Shown here one piece after another: positions 9,347 through 17,704 of a stretch of 64,000 nt of DNA. The notes under the pieces were generated by a model. It was not told where the DNA came from. It saw only the letters and a list, made by a program, of their open reading frames with translations, and searched no databases. The position numbers and the translations under genes were made by a program. Source of the DNA: Pseudomonas sp. H9 (lineage in GTDB: Bacteria; Pseudomonadota; Gammaproteobacteria; Pseudomonadales; Pseudomonadaceae); NCBI RefSeq assembly GCF_004353925.1, contig NZ_SMOK01000027.1, forward strand, positions 124,001 through 188,000, given 5' to 3'. Positions within the stretch are counted from its first letter, which is position 1; each line of letters begins with the position of its first letter.

Positions 9347-9434
9347 AAAACCACCTGACAAATTGTGAATACAAAGGCCGCGGGCGGGCGCCATGGGGCG
9401 CTTGAAGCGATGCGACGCTGGCTGAAAGGGGCGC

Positions 9435-9440
9435 ATTATA
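9435..9440 (-). promoter_or_regulatory. Candidate tex –10 box
   Basis: A perfect TATAAT on the minus strand, 89 bp before the tex start, in the context GGGTATAATGCG. No good –35 hexamer is seen at the normal distance, so this is a tentative call. Confidence 0.35.
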
Positions 9441-9530
9441 CCCAGCACGCCGGGCTTGCGGTGATAGCAGCGCGCCAGCTTCGGAGGCTGCGGAACTGGC
9501 GCACCGGGAAAAATCTGCTAACAATGCACA

Positions 9531-9568
9531 CGGCACGGCCAATGGCGGCTAAGCCATAATGCGTGCCG
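9531..9568 (+). promoter_or_regulatory. Inverted repeat in the ompR leader
   Basis: Outer arms CGGCACG and CGTGCCG enclose inner arms ATGGC and GCCAT, forming a two-part stem 18 bp before the ompR start. It could be an mRNA hairpin or an operator. Confidence 0.45.
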
Positions 9569-9586
9569 AGATTAGAGGAGTAATTC

Positions 9587-10327
9587 ATGAGCAGCACTGC
9601 ACAAAACGCTGAAGGCGAAAAAATTCTCATCGTCGATGACGACCCGGGCTTGAGCAGCCTGCTGGAACGTTTCTTCACCAGCAAGGGCTACCGCGCCCGT
9701 GCAGTCCCCAATACCGAGCAAATGGACCGCCTGCTGGCCCGTGAAGTTTTCAATCTGGTGGTGCTCGATCTGATGCTGCCGGGCGAAGACGGCCTGACCG
9801 CCTGCCGCCGCCTGCGCGCCGCGAACAACCAGATCCCGATCATCATGCTGACCGCCAAGGGCGACGAGCTGAGCCGAATCAAGGGGCTGGAGCTGGGGGC
9901 CGACGATTACCTGGCCAAGCCGTTCAACCCTGACGAACTGATGGCGCGGGTCAAAGCCGTGCTGCGTCGCCAGGCCCCTGCCGTGCCGGGCGCACCCGGC
10001 AGCGAAGACGAAACGGTCACCTTTGGTGATTACGAACTGTCGCTGGCGACCCGCGAGCTCAAGCGTGGCGAAGAAGTACACATGCTCACCACCGGTGAGT
10101 TCGCCGTGCTCAAGGCGCTGGTCATGCATGCACGCGAACCGCTGACCCGCGACAAGCTGATGAACCTGGCGCGTGGCCGTGAGTGGGATGCGCTTGAGCG
10201 TTCCATCGACGTGCAGATTTCTCGTCTGCGCCGCATGATCGAGCCCGACCCTTCGAAACCGCGTTATATCCAGACCGTCTGGGGCGTTGGTTACGTGTTT
10301 GTGCCGGACGGCAATAGCGGTAAGTGA
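9587..10327 (+). CDS. ompR: Response regulator OmpR
   Basis: A 246-residue two-component regulator of envelope/osmotic stress (the orthologue in P. aeruginosa is called AmgR). Receiver domain: acidic pair in ILIVDDDPGL, phospho-acceptor Asp in VVLDLMLPGEDG, and the lysine in LAKPF. The C-terminal winged-helix DNA-binding domain spans about residues 145–240 (LTTGEFAVLKAL, RSIDVQISRLRR, YIQTVWGVGYVF). The ATG follows a GAGGAG ribosome-binding site. EnvZ is encoded 127 bp downstream, beyond a strong hairpin. Confidence 0.95.
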   Translation: MSSTAQNAEGEKILIVDDDPGLSSLLERFFTSKGYRARAVPNTEQMDRLLAREVFNLVVLDLMLPGEDGLTACRRLRAANNQIPIIMLTAKGDELSRIKGLELGADDYLAKPFNPDELMARVKAVLRRQAPAVPGAPGSEDETVTFGDYELSLATRELKRGEEVHMLTTGEFAVLKALVMHAREPLTRDKLMNLARGREWDALERSIDVQISRLRRMIEPDPSKPRYIQTVWGVGYVFVPDGNSGK

Positions 10328-10355
10328 TGTTCCGATTGTAGGAGCCGGTCACAGC

Positions 10356-10388
10356 AAGCAGGGCGGACCTTCGGGTTGCCCTGCTTTT
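10356..10388 (+). terminator. Intercistronic terminator/attenuator between ompR and envZ
   Basis: A GC-rich stem AAGCAGGGCGGACC / GGTTGCCCTGCTT is closed by a TTCG tetraloop and runs into TTTT. It would end or reduce transcription from ompR before envZ. Confidence 0.7.
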
Positions 10389-10454
10389 GTCTGTGCCGAG
10401 ATCCACAAAGCCTGCGAGCCATGCTCGTGCCTGCAAAGTGTGTAGCCGTTGTCG

Positions 10455-11768
10455 ATGAAAACGCCCTTGTGGTTCCCGCAAAGCTTCTTCGCCCGCACCC
10501 TCTGGTTGGTGCTGATCGTCGTGCTGTTTTCCAAGGCGTTGACCCTGGTCTACCTGCTGATGAACGAAGACGTGTTGGTTGATCGCCAGTACAGCCACGG
10601 GGTGGCCCTGACCCTGCGCGCCTACTGGGCGGCGGACGAATCCGACCGCGACAAGATCGCTGAGGCGGCAGGGCTGATCCGGGTGGTGGGTTCCGGTGTC
10701 CCCGAAGGCGAGCAGCACTGGCCCTACAGCGAAATCTACCAGCGCCAGATGCAGGCCGAACTGGGTGCCGACACCGAAGTGCGCTTGCGCATCCATGCGC
10801 CACCGGCCCTTTGGGTGCGGGCGCCTAGCCTGGGTGATGGCTGGTTGAAGGTTCCGCTCTATCCGCATCCGTTGCGTGGCCAGAAAATCTGGAGCGTGCT
10901 GGGCTGGTTCCTGGCCATCGGCCTGTTGTCCACAGCGTCGGCGTGGATTTTTGTTCGCCAGCTCAACCAGCCGCTCAAGCGCCTGGTGTTTGCGGCCCGG
11001 CAACTGGGGCAGGGCCGTAGCGTACGGTTGCCGGTCAGCGATACGCCCAGCGAGATGACCGAGGTGTACCGGGCCTTCAACCAGATGGCTGAAGACGTTG
11101 AACAAGCTGGGCGGGAGCGGGAGCTGATGCTGGCCGGTGTGTCCCATGACCTGCGCACGCCCTTGACCCGTTTGCGCCTGTCGCTGTCGTTACTGGCCAA
11201 TGACAGCGATCTGACCGACGACATGGTGCGTGACATCGAAGACATGGACGCCATCCTCGACCAATTCCTCGCCTTCATCCGTGACGGGCGCGACGAGCCG
11301 GTGGAAGAAGTCGACCTGAGTGACCTGGTGCGCGAAGTAGTTGCACCGTTCAACCAGCCAGAGGAGCGGGTACGCCTGTGCCTTGAGCCGATTCCACCGT
11401 TCCCGCTACGCCGGGTGTCGCTCAAGCGCATGCTCAACAACCTGATCGGCAACGCCCTGTACCACGCCGGCAAAGGGGTTGAGGTTGCGGCTTACGTGTC
11501 CGGTGATAGCAGCGCGCCTTACGTGGTACTGAGCGTACTGGATCGCGGGGCGGGCATTGACCCGAACGAGCTGGAAGGGATCTTCAACCCGTTCATCCGT
11601 GGTGATCGTGCCCGCAGCGGCAAAGGCACCGGGTTGGGGCTGGCAATCGTCAAGCGCATTGCCGCCCAGCATGGCGGCAATGTCGAGCTGCGTAACCGCT
11701 CTGGCGGCGGGCTGGAAGCCCGGGTGCGGCTGCCGCTGGGGCTATTGCTGCCGCGTGATGCGGTGTAA
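10455..11768 (+). CDS. envZ: Sensor histidine kinase EnvZ
   Basis: Inner-membrane histidine kinase partner of OmpR (AmgS in P. aeruginosa), 437 residues from ATG 10455. Two membrane segments (about residues 15–35 and 140–165, IWSVLGWFLAIGLLSTASAW) flank a periplasmic domain. A HAMP linker precedes the H-box AGVSHDLRTPLTRLRL carrying the phosphorylated His. The ATPase has an N-box (MLNNLIGNAL), G1 (DRGAGID) and G2 (GKGTGLGLAI). The nearest in-frame alternative is TTG 10449. Expression relative to ompR may be lowered by the hairpin at 10356–10388. A REPIN follows the stop. Confidence 0.94.
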   Translation: MKTPLWFPQSFFARTLWLVLIVVLFSKALTLVYLLMNEDVLVDRQYSHGVALTLRAYWAADESDRDKIAEAAGLIRVVGSGVPEGEQHWPYSEIYQRQMQAELGADTEVRLRIHAPPALWVRAPSLGDGWLKVPLYPHPLRGQKIWSVLGWFLAIGLLSTASAWIFVRQLNQPLKRLVFAARQLGQGRSVRLPVSDTPSEMTEVYRAFNQMAEDVEQAGRERELMLAGVSHDLRTPLTRLRLSLSLLANDSDLTDDMVRDIEDMDAILDQFLAFIRDGRDEPVEEVDLSDLVREVVAPFNQPEERVRLCLEPIPPFPLRRVSLKRMLNNLIGNALYHAGKGVEVAAYVSGDSSAPYVVLSVLDRGAGIDPNELEGIFNPFIRGDRARSGKGTGLGLAIVKRIAAQHGGNVELRNRSGGGLEARVRLPLGLLLPRDAV

Positions 11769-11774
11769 CCAATG

Positions 11775-11843
11775 GTAGGAGCGGGCTTACCCCGCGTAGC
11801 GGTGTGTCAGTCGCATCGCATCGCGGGGCAAGCCCGCTCCTAC
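11775..11843. repeat. REPIN
   Basis: Inverted REP pair between the convergent ends of envZ and rimK. Its last base coincides with the rimK stop codon. One arm carries GGGCTTACC instead of the usual GGGCTTGCC. Confidence 0.9.
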
Positions 11844-12748
11844 TAGCCTTTTCCTTTCGTGCGGGTCAGATTTGGCCCGCCGTTCTTTTCCAGGTGCTCG
11901 ATGATCATCCCGGCCACGTCTTTGCCGGTGGTAACTTCGATGCCTTCCAGGCCTGGCGATGAATTCACCTCCATCACCAACGGCCCGTGATTGGAACGCA
12001 GGATATCCACACCTGCCACGCTCAAGCCCATGACTTTGGCCGCGCGAATGGCGGTCATGCGCTCTTCGGGGGTGATCTTGATCAGGCTGGCACTGCCGCC
12101 GCGGTGCAGGTTGGAGCGGAACTCGCCGGGTTTGGCCTGGCGCTTCATCGAGGCAATGACCTTGTCGCCGACCACAAAGCAGCGGATGTCGGCGCCACCG
12201 GCTTCCTTGATGTATTCCTGAACCATGATGTTCTGTTTCAGGCCCATGAACGCTTCGATCACCGACTCGGCCGCCTTGGTGGTTTCGCACAGCACCACAC
12301 CGATACCCTGGGTGCCTTCGAGCACTTTGATCACCAGCGGTGCGCCGTTGACCATCTGGATCAGGTCGGGAATGTCGTCGGGTGAGTGAGCAAAACCGGT
12401 GACTGGCAGGCCGATGCCACGCCGTGACAGCAGTTGCAGCGAGCGCAGTTTGTCACGCGAGCGGGCGATGGCCACCGACTCGTTCAATGGGAACACGCCC
12501 ATCATTTCGAACTGGCGCAATACCGCGCAGCCGTAGAAGGTCACCGAGGCACCGATGCGCGGGATCACCGCATCGAAACCTTCGAGGGGTTTGCCGCGGT
12601 AGTGGATCTGTGGCTTGTGGCTGGCGATGTTCATGTAGGCGCGCAGGGTATCGATCACCACCACTTCATGGCCTCGTGCAGTACCGGCTTCAACCAGTCG
12701 ACGAGTGGAATACAGACGCGGGTTCCGCGACAGCACAGCGATCTTCAT
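11843..12748 (-). CDS. rimK: Ribosomal protein S6–L-glutamate ligase RimK
   Basis: ATP-grasp enzyme that adds glutamates to the C-terminus of ribosomal protein S6, altering translation in Pseudomonas. Length is 301 residues, as usual. Family marks: N-terminal KIAVLSRNPRLYSTRRL, ATP-grasp segments PLVIKVLEGTQGIGV and MVQEYIKEAGGADIRCFVV, and the metal-binding end VMEVNSSPGLEGIE. The ATG overlaps the rimB stop by 4 bp (ATGA), so it is translationally coupled with the protease gene. Confidence 0.95.
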   Translation of the reverse strand: MKIAVLSRNPRLYSTRRLVEAGTARGHEVVVIDTLRAYMNIASHKPQIHYRGKPLEGFDAVIPRIGASVTFYGCAVLRQFEMMGVFPLNESVAIARSRDKLRSLQLLSRRGIGLPVTGFAHSPDDIPDLIQMVNGAPLVIKVLEGTQGIGVVLCETTKAAESVIEAFMGLKQNIMVQEYIKEAGGADIRCFVVGDKVIASMKRQAKPGEFRSNLHRGGSASLIKITPEERMTAIRAAKVMGLSVAGVDILRSNHGPLVMEVNSSPGLEGIEVTTGKDVAGMIIEHLEKNGGPNLTRTKGKG

Positions 12749-13227
12749 GCAACACCTGTGGAGGGAGAAATAGTGGCCGGGAATGCCGGTTTGTCTTGTA
12801 CGTATTTAAGGCCCGGATTGACCACCAGTTGGCCATGAATCAGGGCTTTGGAGCCAAGCAACAGGCGATAGCGCATGGCTTTGCGGCAGGCCAGGGTGAA
12901 TTCGACCTCCCAAACCCGGTCGCCCAGGGCCAGCGGCGTGCGGATCACGTAGCGAACTTGCGCCTGGCCGTTGGAGCTCTTGATGGTTTTCATGGTCACC
13001 AGCGGCGCTTCGCAGCGACGGTGACGCAGTTGCACGACTGAGCCCAGGTGCGCATTGAAGCGTACCCAGGGCTGGCCATTGCGCTCGAAGGTCTCGACCT
13101 CGGTGGCGTGCAGGCTGGAGGTGCTGGCGCCAGTGTCGATCTTGGCGCGCAGGCCCGCCACGCCAAGGTCAGGCAGGGCCACCCACTCGCGCAGGCCGAT
13201 CACAGTCAAATGGTCAAATGTCTTCAA
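12745..13227 (-). CDS. rimB: RimB-type retropepsin-like protease
   Basis: Aspartic-protease-fold protein of the RimB/ATP-dependent zinc protease family, with the active-site signature AKIDTGASTSSLHA. In Pseudomonas it acts with RimK in S6 modification. No ATG starts the conserved region. TTG 13227 (product KTFDHLTVIGLREW..., 160 residues) fits the family N-terminus and has GAG upstream; TTG 13236 is possible. The frame stays open to 13377, but that extension is Arg/Cys-rich and unlike the family. Its stop overlaps the rimK start. Confidence 0.8.
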   Translation of the reverse strand: MKTFDHLTVIGLREWVALPDLGVAGLRAKIDTGASTSSLHATEVETFERNGQPWVRFNAHLGSVVQLRHRRCEAPLVTMKTIKSSNGQAQVRYVIRTPLALGDRVWEVEFTLACRKAMRYRLLLGSKALIHGQLVVNPGLKYVQDKPAFPATISPSTGVA

Positions 13228-13310
13228 ATTGCTCAACCGGCATAGAAAGTCGCAAGGCCAGAAACGGCGTGCGCGACAGGTCGGTGAACTGTAAGCACGC
13301 CGCAGTTTTT

Positions 13311-13338
13311 TTGCATCCGCCAGATACGGTAGTACAGT
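13311..13338 (+). promoter_or_regulatory. Candidate sigma-70 promoter for hslR
   Basis: TTGCAT, 16-bp spacer, TACAGT, ending 30 bp before the hslR start. Located in the gap divergent to rimB. Confidence 0.4.
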
Positions 13339-13368
13339 TCGGTTAACGAAAAAATGCGGGGAAATGTC

Positions 13369-13770
13369 ATGGCACAAAAGTCGGAAGAAGACGACAAAGT
13401 ACGTCTGGATAAATGGCTATGGGCAGCACGTTTCTACAAAACCCGGGCGCTGGCCAAGGCGGCCATTGAAAGCGGCAAGGTGCACTGCCGAGGGGAGCGC
13501 TGCAAGCCTGGCAAAGAGCCACGGCTGGGCGACGAGTTTGTCTTGCGTACCGGCTTTGATGAGCGCACGGTGGTGGTCAAGGCGCTTTCGGTGGTGCGCA
13601 AAGGCGCCCCCGAGGCCCAGACGCTGTATGAGGAAACTGCCGAGAGCATCGCGCGTCGGGAGCAGGCCGCAGCCATGCGCAAGGCCGGAGCGTTGGGCGT
13701 CAGTACCGATGGTCGGCCCAACAAGAAGCAGCGGCGCCAACTCCACCAGCTTCACGACAGCGCCGGTTAA
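13369..13770 (+). CDS. hslR: Ribosome-associated heat shock protein Hsp15
   Basis: RNA-binding S4-domain protein, 133 residues, that binds 50S subunits carrying nascent chains after stalled translation. The S4 motif is VRLDKWLWAARFYKTRALA followed by IESGKVHCRG (residues about 10–45). The tail is basic (RPNKKQRRQLHQLH), typical of Hsp15. ATG 13369 follows a GGGG purine run; an in-frame ATG at 13354 lacks a better site. hslO follows 62 bp later, so the two heat-shock genes may share a transcript. Confidence 0.93.
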   Translation: MAQKSEEDDKVRLDKWLWAARFYKTRALAKAAIESGKVHCRGERCKPGKEPRLGDEFVLRTGFDERTVVVKALSVVRKGAPEAQTLYEETAESIARREQAAAMRKAGALGVSTDGRPNKKQRRQLHQLHDSAG

Positions 13771-13832
13771 CGGGCGCGGGGCGCACTGATAAACTAGGCG
13801 CCATTAACTCATTTACGTGAAAACCCGAACCC

Positions 13833-14735
13833 ATGTCTGAATTGCCGGATACCGATTACACCCAACGCTTCCTCTTCGACGACCGCGATGTACGCGGTGA
13901 AATGGTCGGGCTGGAGCGCAGCTACGCCGAAGTGCTGGCCAAGCACCCTTACCCGCAGCCAGTTGCACAACTGCTGGGTGAGTTGATGGCGGCAGCTGCG
14001 CTGCTGGTCGGCACGCTGAAGTTCGATGGCCTGTTGATTCTTCAGGCGCAGTCGAGCGGCCCGGTGCCCCTGCTGGCCATCGAATGCACCAGCGAGCACG
14101 ATATTCGCGGCCTGGCGCGCTATGAGGCCGAGCAGATCAACGATGATGCAACTTTGGCTGATTTGATGCCTGGCGGGCATCTGGTGCTGACCATCATTCC
14201 GGTTAACGGCCAGCGTTATCAGGGTACGGTGGAGCTGGACGGCAAGGACCTGTCGGAATGTTTCACCAACTATTTCGTCATGTCCCAGCAGGTCAATACC
14301 TGTATTTCCCTCGCTGCTGACGGCCAGCGCGCTCGCGGTCTGCTGGTGCAACAGCTGCCTGCCGACCGCCAGAAGGACATCGAAGAGCGTGAGGAAAGCT
14401 GGAACCACGTCAAGGCTCTGGCCAACACCGTGAAGGCTGAAGAGCTGTTGGGCCTGGACAACGAAACCGTGCTGCATCGCCTGTATCACGAAGATGCCGT
14501 GCGCCTGTTCGATATCCAGCCATTGCGCTTCCGCTGCAGCTGCTCGCGGGAACGTTCCGGTAATGCGTTGGTCAGCCTCGGTGAACAGGATGCAATGGCG
14601 TTGCTCAATGAACATGGCGGCAAGATCGAGGTCGATTGTCAGTTCTGCAACCAAAGCTATGTGTTCGATGCCGCCGATATTGAGCAATTGTTCGCCGGTG
14701 GCGGTGTAGACGCGCCGTCAGATACTCGGCACTAA
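13833..14735 (+). CDS. hslO: Redox-regulated chaperone Hsp33
   Basis: Cytoplasmic holdase activated by oxidation, 300 residues. The zinc/redox switch near the C-terminus is present as RCSCS (CxC) and CQFC (CxxC), about 30 residues apart. Upstream lie the core elements LGELMAAAALL and GQRYQGTVELDG. The start gives the family's normal N-terminus (SELPDTDYTQRFLFDD). It follows hslR in the same direction. Confidence 0.96.
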   Translation: MSELPDTDYTQRFLFDDRDVRGEMVGLERSYAEVLAKHPYPQPVAQLLGELMAAAALLVGTLKFDGLLILQAQSSGPVPLLAIECTSEHDIRGLARYEAEQINDDATLADLMPGGHLVLTIIPVNGQRYQGTVELDGKDLSECFTNYFVMSQQVNTCISLAADGQRARGLLVQQLPADRQKDIEEREESWNHVKALANTVKAEELLGLDNETVLHRLYHEDAVRLFDIQPLRFRCSCSRERSGNALVSLGEQDAMALLNEHGGKIEVDCQFCNQSYVFDAADIEQLFAGGGVDAPSDTRH

Positions 14736-14758
14736 AACGTTTCATCACAGGTAAATCT

Positions 14759-14810
14759 CCTGTCTAACGCCGGAAAATCGCCGTTCTGACAGGAGGGCTC
14801 TACTTTTTTT
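14759..14810 (+). terminator. Possible terminator after hslO
   Basis: Arms CCTGTC and GACAGG with further inner pairing, followed about 10 nt later by a run of seven T. The distance to the T run is longer than ideal. Confidence 0.45.
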
Positions 14811-14845
14811 GGGCGTTTCTGGCATAATCCGGCCACTTTTTTCGC

Positions 14846-14872
14846 TGTAGTAGTTTTCAAAGCTCTACTACA
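14846..14872 (+). promoter_or_regulatory. Perfect inverted repeat in the pckA leader
   Basis: Arms TGTAGTAG and CTACTACA separated by 11 bp, about 42 bp before the pckA start and just downstream of a CATAAT (14823–14828) that could be a –10 box. Either an operator near the transcription start or a leader hairpin. Confidence 0.5.
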
Positions 14873-14914
14873 AAACGTTTGGAGCACTCGGCCTCAGGCC
14901 GGATGGGGAATCTC

Positions 14915-16462
14915 ATGACGCAAGCCAACAACACCGTGTACACCGACCTGAGCGTCGATGAGCTGGTAAAAGAAGCGCTGAACCGCGGTGAAGGCGAGCT
15001 GGCCGATACTGGCGCACTGGTTGTGAAAACTGGTCATCGTACCGGTCGTTCGCCAGTCGACCGTTTCATCGTCGAAGAGCCGTCCACTCAGGACGCCATC
15101 GCCTGGGGCCCGATCAACCGCAAGTTCCCGGCCGACAAGTTCGATGCCCTGTGGGACCGCGTTGAAGCGTTCAACAACGCACAAGAGCACTTCGTTTCCT
15201 ACGTTCACGTAGGTGCGGCCGCCGAGCACTACCTGCCGGTGAAAATGACCACCCAGACTGCCTGGCAGAACCTGTTCGGCCGTTGCCTGTTCATCAATCC
15301 GGAGCCGGGCAAATACAACCCTGCCCAGCGTGATGAGTGGCAGATCCTCAACGTTGCCAACTTCGAGTGCGTGCCTGAGCGTGACGGCACCAACTCCGAT
15401 GGCTGCGTGATCCTCAACTTCGCCCAGAAGAAAGTGCTGATCGCAGGCATGCGTTACGCCGGCGAAATGAAGAAGGCGATGTTCTCGGTACAGAACTTCC
15501 TGCTGCCAGCTGCCGACGTTTTGCCAATGCACTGCGCCGCCAACATCGGCGAAGAAGGCGATGTCACCCTGTTCTTCGGTCTGTCCGGTACCGGTAAAAC
15601 CACCCTGTCGGCCGACGAAAGCCGTTACCTGATCGGTGACGACGAACACGGTTGGGGCGAAGGCGTTGTCTTCAACATGGAAGGCGGCTGCTACGCCAAG
15701 TGCATCGACCTGTCCGAGAAGAACGAGCCGGTCATCTGGAAAGCTATCAAGCACGGCGCGGTGCTGGAAAACGTCATCATCGATGACAACAAGCATGCCG
15801 ACTACACCGATGTCAGCCTGACCCAGAACAGCCGTGCTGCCTACCCGCTGGAGCATGTTGCCAAGCGTGCCGAAGCAAACCTGGGTGGCGAGCCGAATGC
15901 GGTCATCTTCCTGACCTGCGACCTGACTGGTGTACTGCCTCCTGTGTCGATCCTGAACAACGAGCAGGCGGCCTACCACTTCCTGTCCGGCTACACCGCG
16001 CTGGTCGGTTCTACCGAAATGGGTTCGGGCGGCGGCATCAAGTCGACCTTCTCCACCTGCTTCGGTGCACCGTTCTTCCCGCGTCCTGCGGGCGAGTACG
16101 CTGAGCTGCTGATCAAGCGTATCAACGGCTTCGGTTCCAAGGTCTACCTGGTTAACACCGGCTGGACTGGCGGTGGCTACGGCGTTGGCAAGCGCTTCAA
16201 CATCCCGACCACCCGTGCGGTGATCGCGGCGATCCAGAGCGGCGCATTGGTAGGTGCTGAAACCGAGCACCTGGACATCATCAACCTGGACGTACCAAAA
16301 CAGGTTCCTGGTGTTGAAACCGTTCTGCTCAACCCGCGCAACACCTGGGCTGACTCCGCTGCTTACGATGAAGCAGCCAAAGGCTTGGCAAACCTGTTCA
16401 TCGAGAACTTCAAGAAGTTTGAAGTTTCCGACGCCATCAAGGCCGCGGGTCCACAGCTGTAA
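14915..16462 (+). CDS. pckA: Phosphoenolpyruvate carboxykinase (ATP)
   Basis: Converts oxaloacetate plus ATP to phosphoenolpyruvate and CO2 at the entry to gluconeogenesis; cytoplasmic, 515 residues. Visible motifs are TGHRTGRSPVDRFIVEE, the kinase P-loop GLSGTGKTTLS (residues about 225–236), the metal site region LIGDDEHGWG, and the C-terminal NTGWTGGGYGVGKR. ATG 14915 gives the family N-terminus; the frame remains open upstream from TTG 14879. Preceded by an inverted repeat and followed by a clear terminator. Confidence 0.97.
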   Translation: MTQANNTVYTDLSVDELVKEALNRGEGELADTGALVVKTGHRTGRSPVDRFIVEEPSTQDAIAWGPINRKFPADKFDALWDRVEAFNNAQEHFVSYVHVGAAAEHYLPVKMTTQTAWQNLFGRCLFINPEPGKYNPAQRDEWQILNVANFECVPERDGTNSDGCVILNFAQKKVLIAGMRYAGEMKKAMFSVQNFLLPAADVLPMHCAANIGEEGDVTLFFGLSGTGKTTLSADESRYLIGDDEHGWGEGVVFNMEGGCYAKCIDLSEKNEPVIWKAIKHGAVLENVIIDDNKHADYTDVSLTQNSRAAYPLEHVAKRAEANLGGEPNAVIFLTCDLTGVLPPVSILNNEQAAYHFLSGYTALVGSTEMGSGGGIKSTFSTCFGAPFFPRPAGEYAELLIKRINGFGSKVYLVNTGWTGGGYGVGKRFNIPTTRAVIAAIQSGALVGAETEHLDIINLDVPKQVPGVETVLLNPRNTWADSAAYDEAAKGLANLFIENFKKFEVSDAIKAAGPQL

Positions 16463-16481
16463 GCTGAAGACTGCGTGACGC

Positions 16482-16510
16482 AAAAAGCCGCCCTCATGGG
16501 CGGCTTTTTG
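16482..16510 (+). terminator. Rho-independent terminator of pckA
   Basis: Stem AAAAAGCCGCCC / GGGCGGCTTTTT with TCAT loop, ending in T runs, 20 bp after the pckA stop. Confidence 0.92.
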
Positions 16511-16520
16511 TTTTCGGCGT

Positions 16521-16590
16521 GTAGGAGCGGGCTTGCCCCGCGATACGATGCAACGGCCAGTCTACAATCGCGGGTCAAGCCCGCTCCTAC
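16521..16590. repeat. REPIN
   Basis: Inverted REP pair between the pckA terminator and the next gene; it would form the 5' leader of the thioesterase mRNA if the promoter lies upstream. One core has GGGTCAAGC in place of GGGGCAAGC. Confidence 0.9.
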
Positions 16591-16600
16591 CAGGTGAATC

Positions 16601-17029
16601 ATGTCTGAAGCTCTGCAGCGCCACCAATACCTTCATCATCAGCCCATCCTCACCCGCTGGCAGGACAGCGACCTCAACGGCCATATCGCTGGCGCTATGG
16701 TGTACAGCTACTTCGACACAACGATTCAGGCATTCCTGCAGCAACACGCAGGCCTGGACCCTCAGGACGGTGAAGTGATGGGGTTTGTGGTGAGTTCGGC
16801 TGCAGACTTTTTCGCCTTGCCTGCGTTTCCTGACACCCTTGAGGTCGGCTTGCGTGTTGCGCGCCTGGCCGGCAGTACGGTGGAGTATCAGTTAGGTCTG
16901 TTTCAGGCGGGAGAGCAGCAGCCTTGTGCTGCAGGTAAGGTGGTGCAGGTGTTTATCGAGCGGGCTTCGGGGCGGCCGATGCAACTGCCAACAGCCCTGC
17001 AGGCAGCATTGCTGCGCCTGCAGGGCTGA
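16601..17029 (+). CDS. 4HBT-family acyl-CoA thioesterase
   Basis: A 142-residue hotdog protein of the 4-hydroxybenzoyl-CoA thioesterase/YbgC group, with the catalytic-aspartate region TRWQDSDLNGHIAGAMVYSYFD near residues 18–40. It starts 10 bp after a REPIN, with AGGTGA as the ribosome-binding site directly beyond the repeat. No operon partner: pckA upstream has its own terminator, and the next gene is convergent. Substrate is unknown. Confidence 0.88.
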   Translation: MSEALQRHQYLHHQPILTRWQDSDLNGHIAGAMVYSYFDTTIQAFLQQHAGLDPQDGEVMGFVVSSAADFFALPAFPDTLEVGLRVARLAGSTVEYQLGLFQAGEQQPCAAGKVVQVFIERASGRPMQLPTALQAALLRLQG

Positions 17030-17066
17030 TTGACGCTATAGAGGCTGGGCCTGGGCCCAACCGTGC

Positions 17067-17546
17067 TTAGCGGTGACGCCAGTGCTTCTTGTGCTTGCGA
17101 TGGCCATAGTGGTGACCACGGTCATAGTGACGGTGGTCGTCGTAGCCACGACGATAGCGACGGGCATCGTCACGTTCGTCTTCATCGGCCCTGTTGCCCA
17201 GGTAGTTACCCAGGGCGCCACCAGCACCACCACCTGCGGCTGCACCGATGTAACTGCCGGTAGTGCCGCCCACGCTGCGACCTACCACGTTACCGCCAGC
17301 TGCGCCCAAGGCGCCGCCAATTGCCGCTTCGCCACGCTGGCGTTTGTCGGCACCCAGTGCACCACCAGCTGCACCGCCCAGGCCGGCGCCGATGGCACCA
17401 CCGGTGCTTCCGCCGACCGATTGGCCGACCACCGAGCCCAGTACCCCACCCAATGCGCCGCCAATACCGGCTTCGGTATTGCCGCCGGCTGAGGCAACGC
17501 CACTGAGCAGGCCAAAAGACAACAACAGAATCGAGGAGTACTTCAT
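17067..17546 (-). CDS. Secreted or outer-membrane glycine-zipper protein with His-rich tail
   Basis: A 159-residue protein with a Sec signal peptide (KYSSILLLSFGLLSGVASA, cleavage after ASA). The body, about residues 22–115, is built of glycine-zipper repeats (GGALGGVLGSVVGQ, GGATGGAIGAGLGG-like) resembling the YMGG/Gly-zipper 2TM family, which inserts in or spans membranes. The last ~40 residues are Asp/Arg then His/Tyr/Lys-rich (HYDRGHHYGHRKHKKHWRHR), a possible metal- or surface-binding tail. ATG 17546 was chosen because it begins the signal peptide. Function unknown; convergent with the thioesterase. Confidence 0.8.
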   Translation of the reverse strand: MKYSSILLLSFGLLSGVASAGGNTEAGIGGALGGVLGSVVGQSVGGSTGGAIGAGLGGAAGGALGADKRQRGEAAIGGALGAAGGNVVGRSVGGTTGSYIGAAAGGGAGGALGNYLGNRADEDERDDARRYRRGYDDHRHYDRGHHYGHRKHKKHWRHR

Positions 17547-17704
17547 CAAGAGAGCCTCATAGGGATGACGAGGCGATCCTGAGGCTGGAGAGGGGGCGCT
17601 GGCAACGCAAATCCGACGAGTAACACGACTTGTACACAATTCGCTAAGTTATTGTTTTTTCGGTGAAACTTTATTGATTTTACGCTGTCTGAGCTTACTT
17701 GGAA

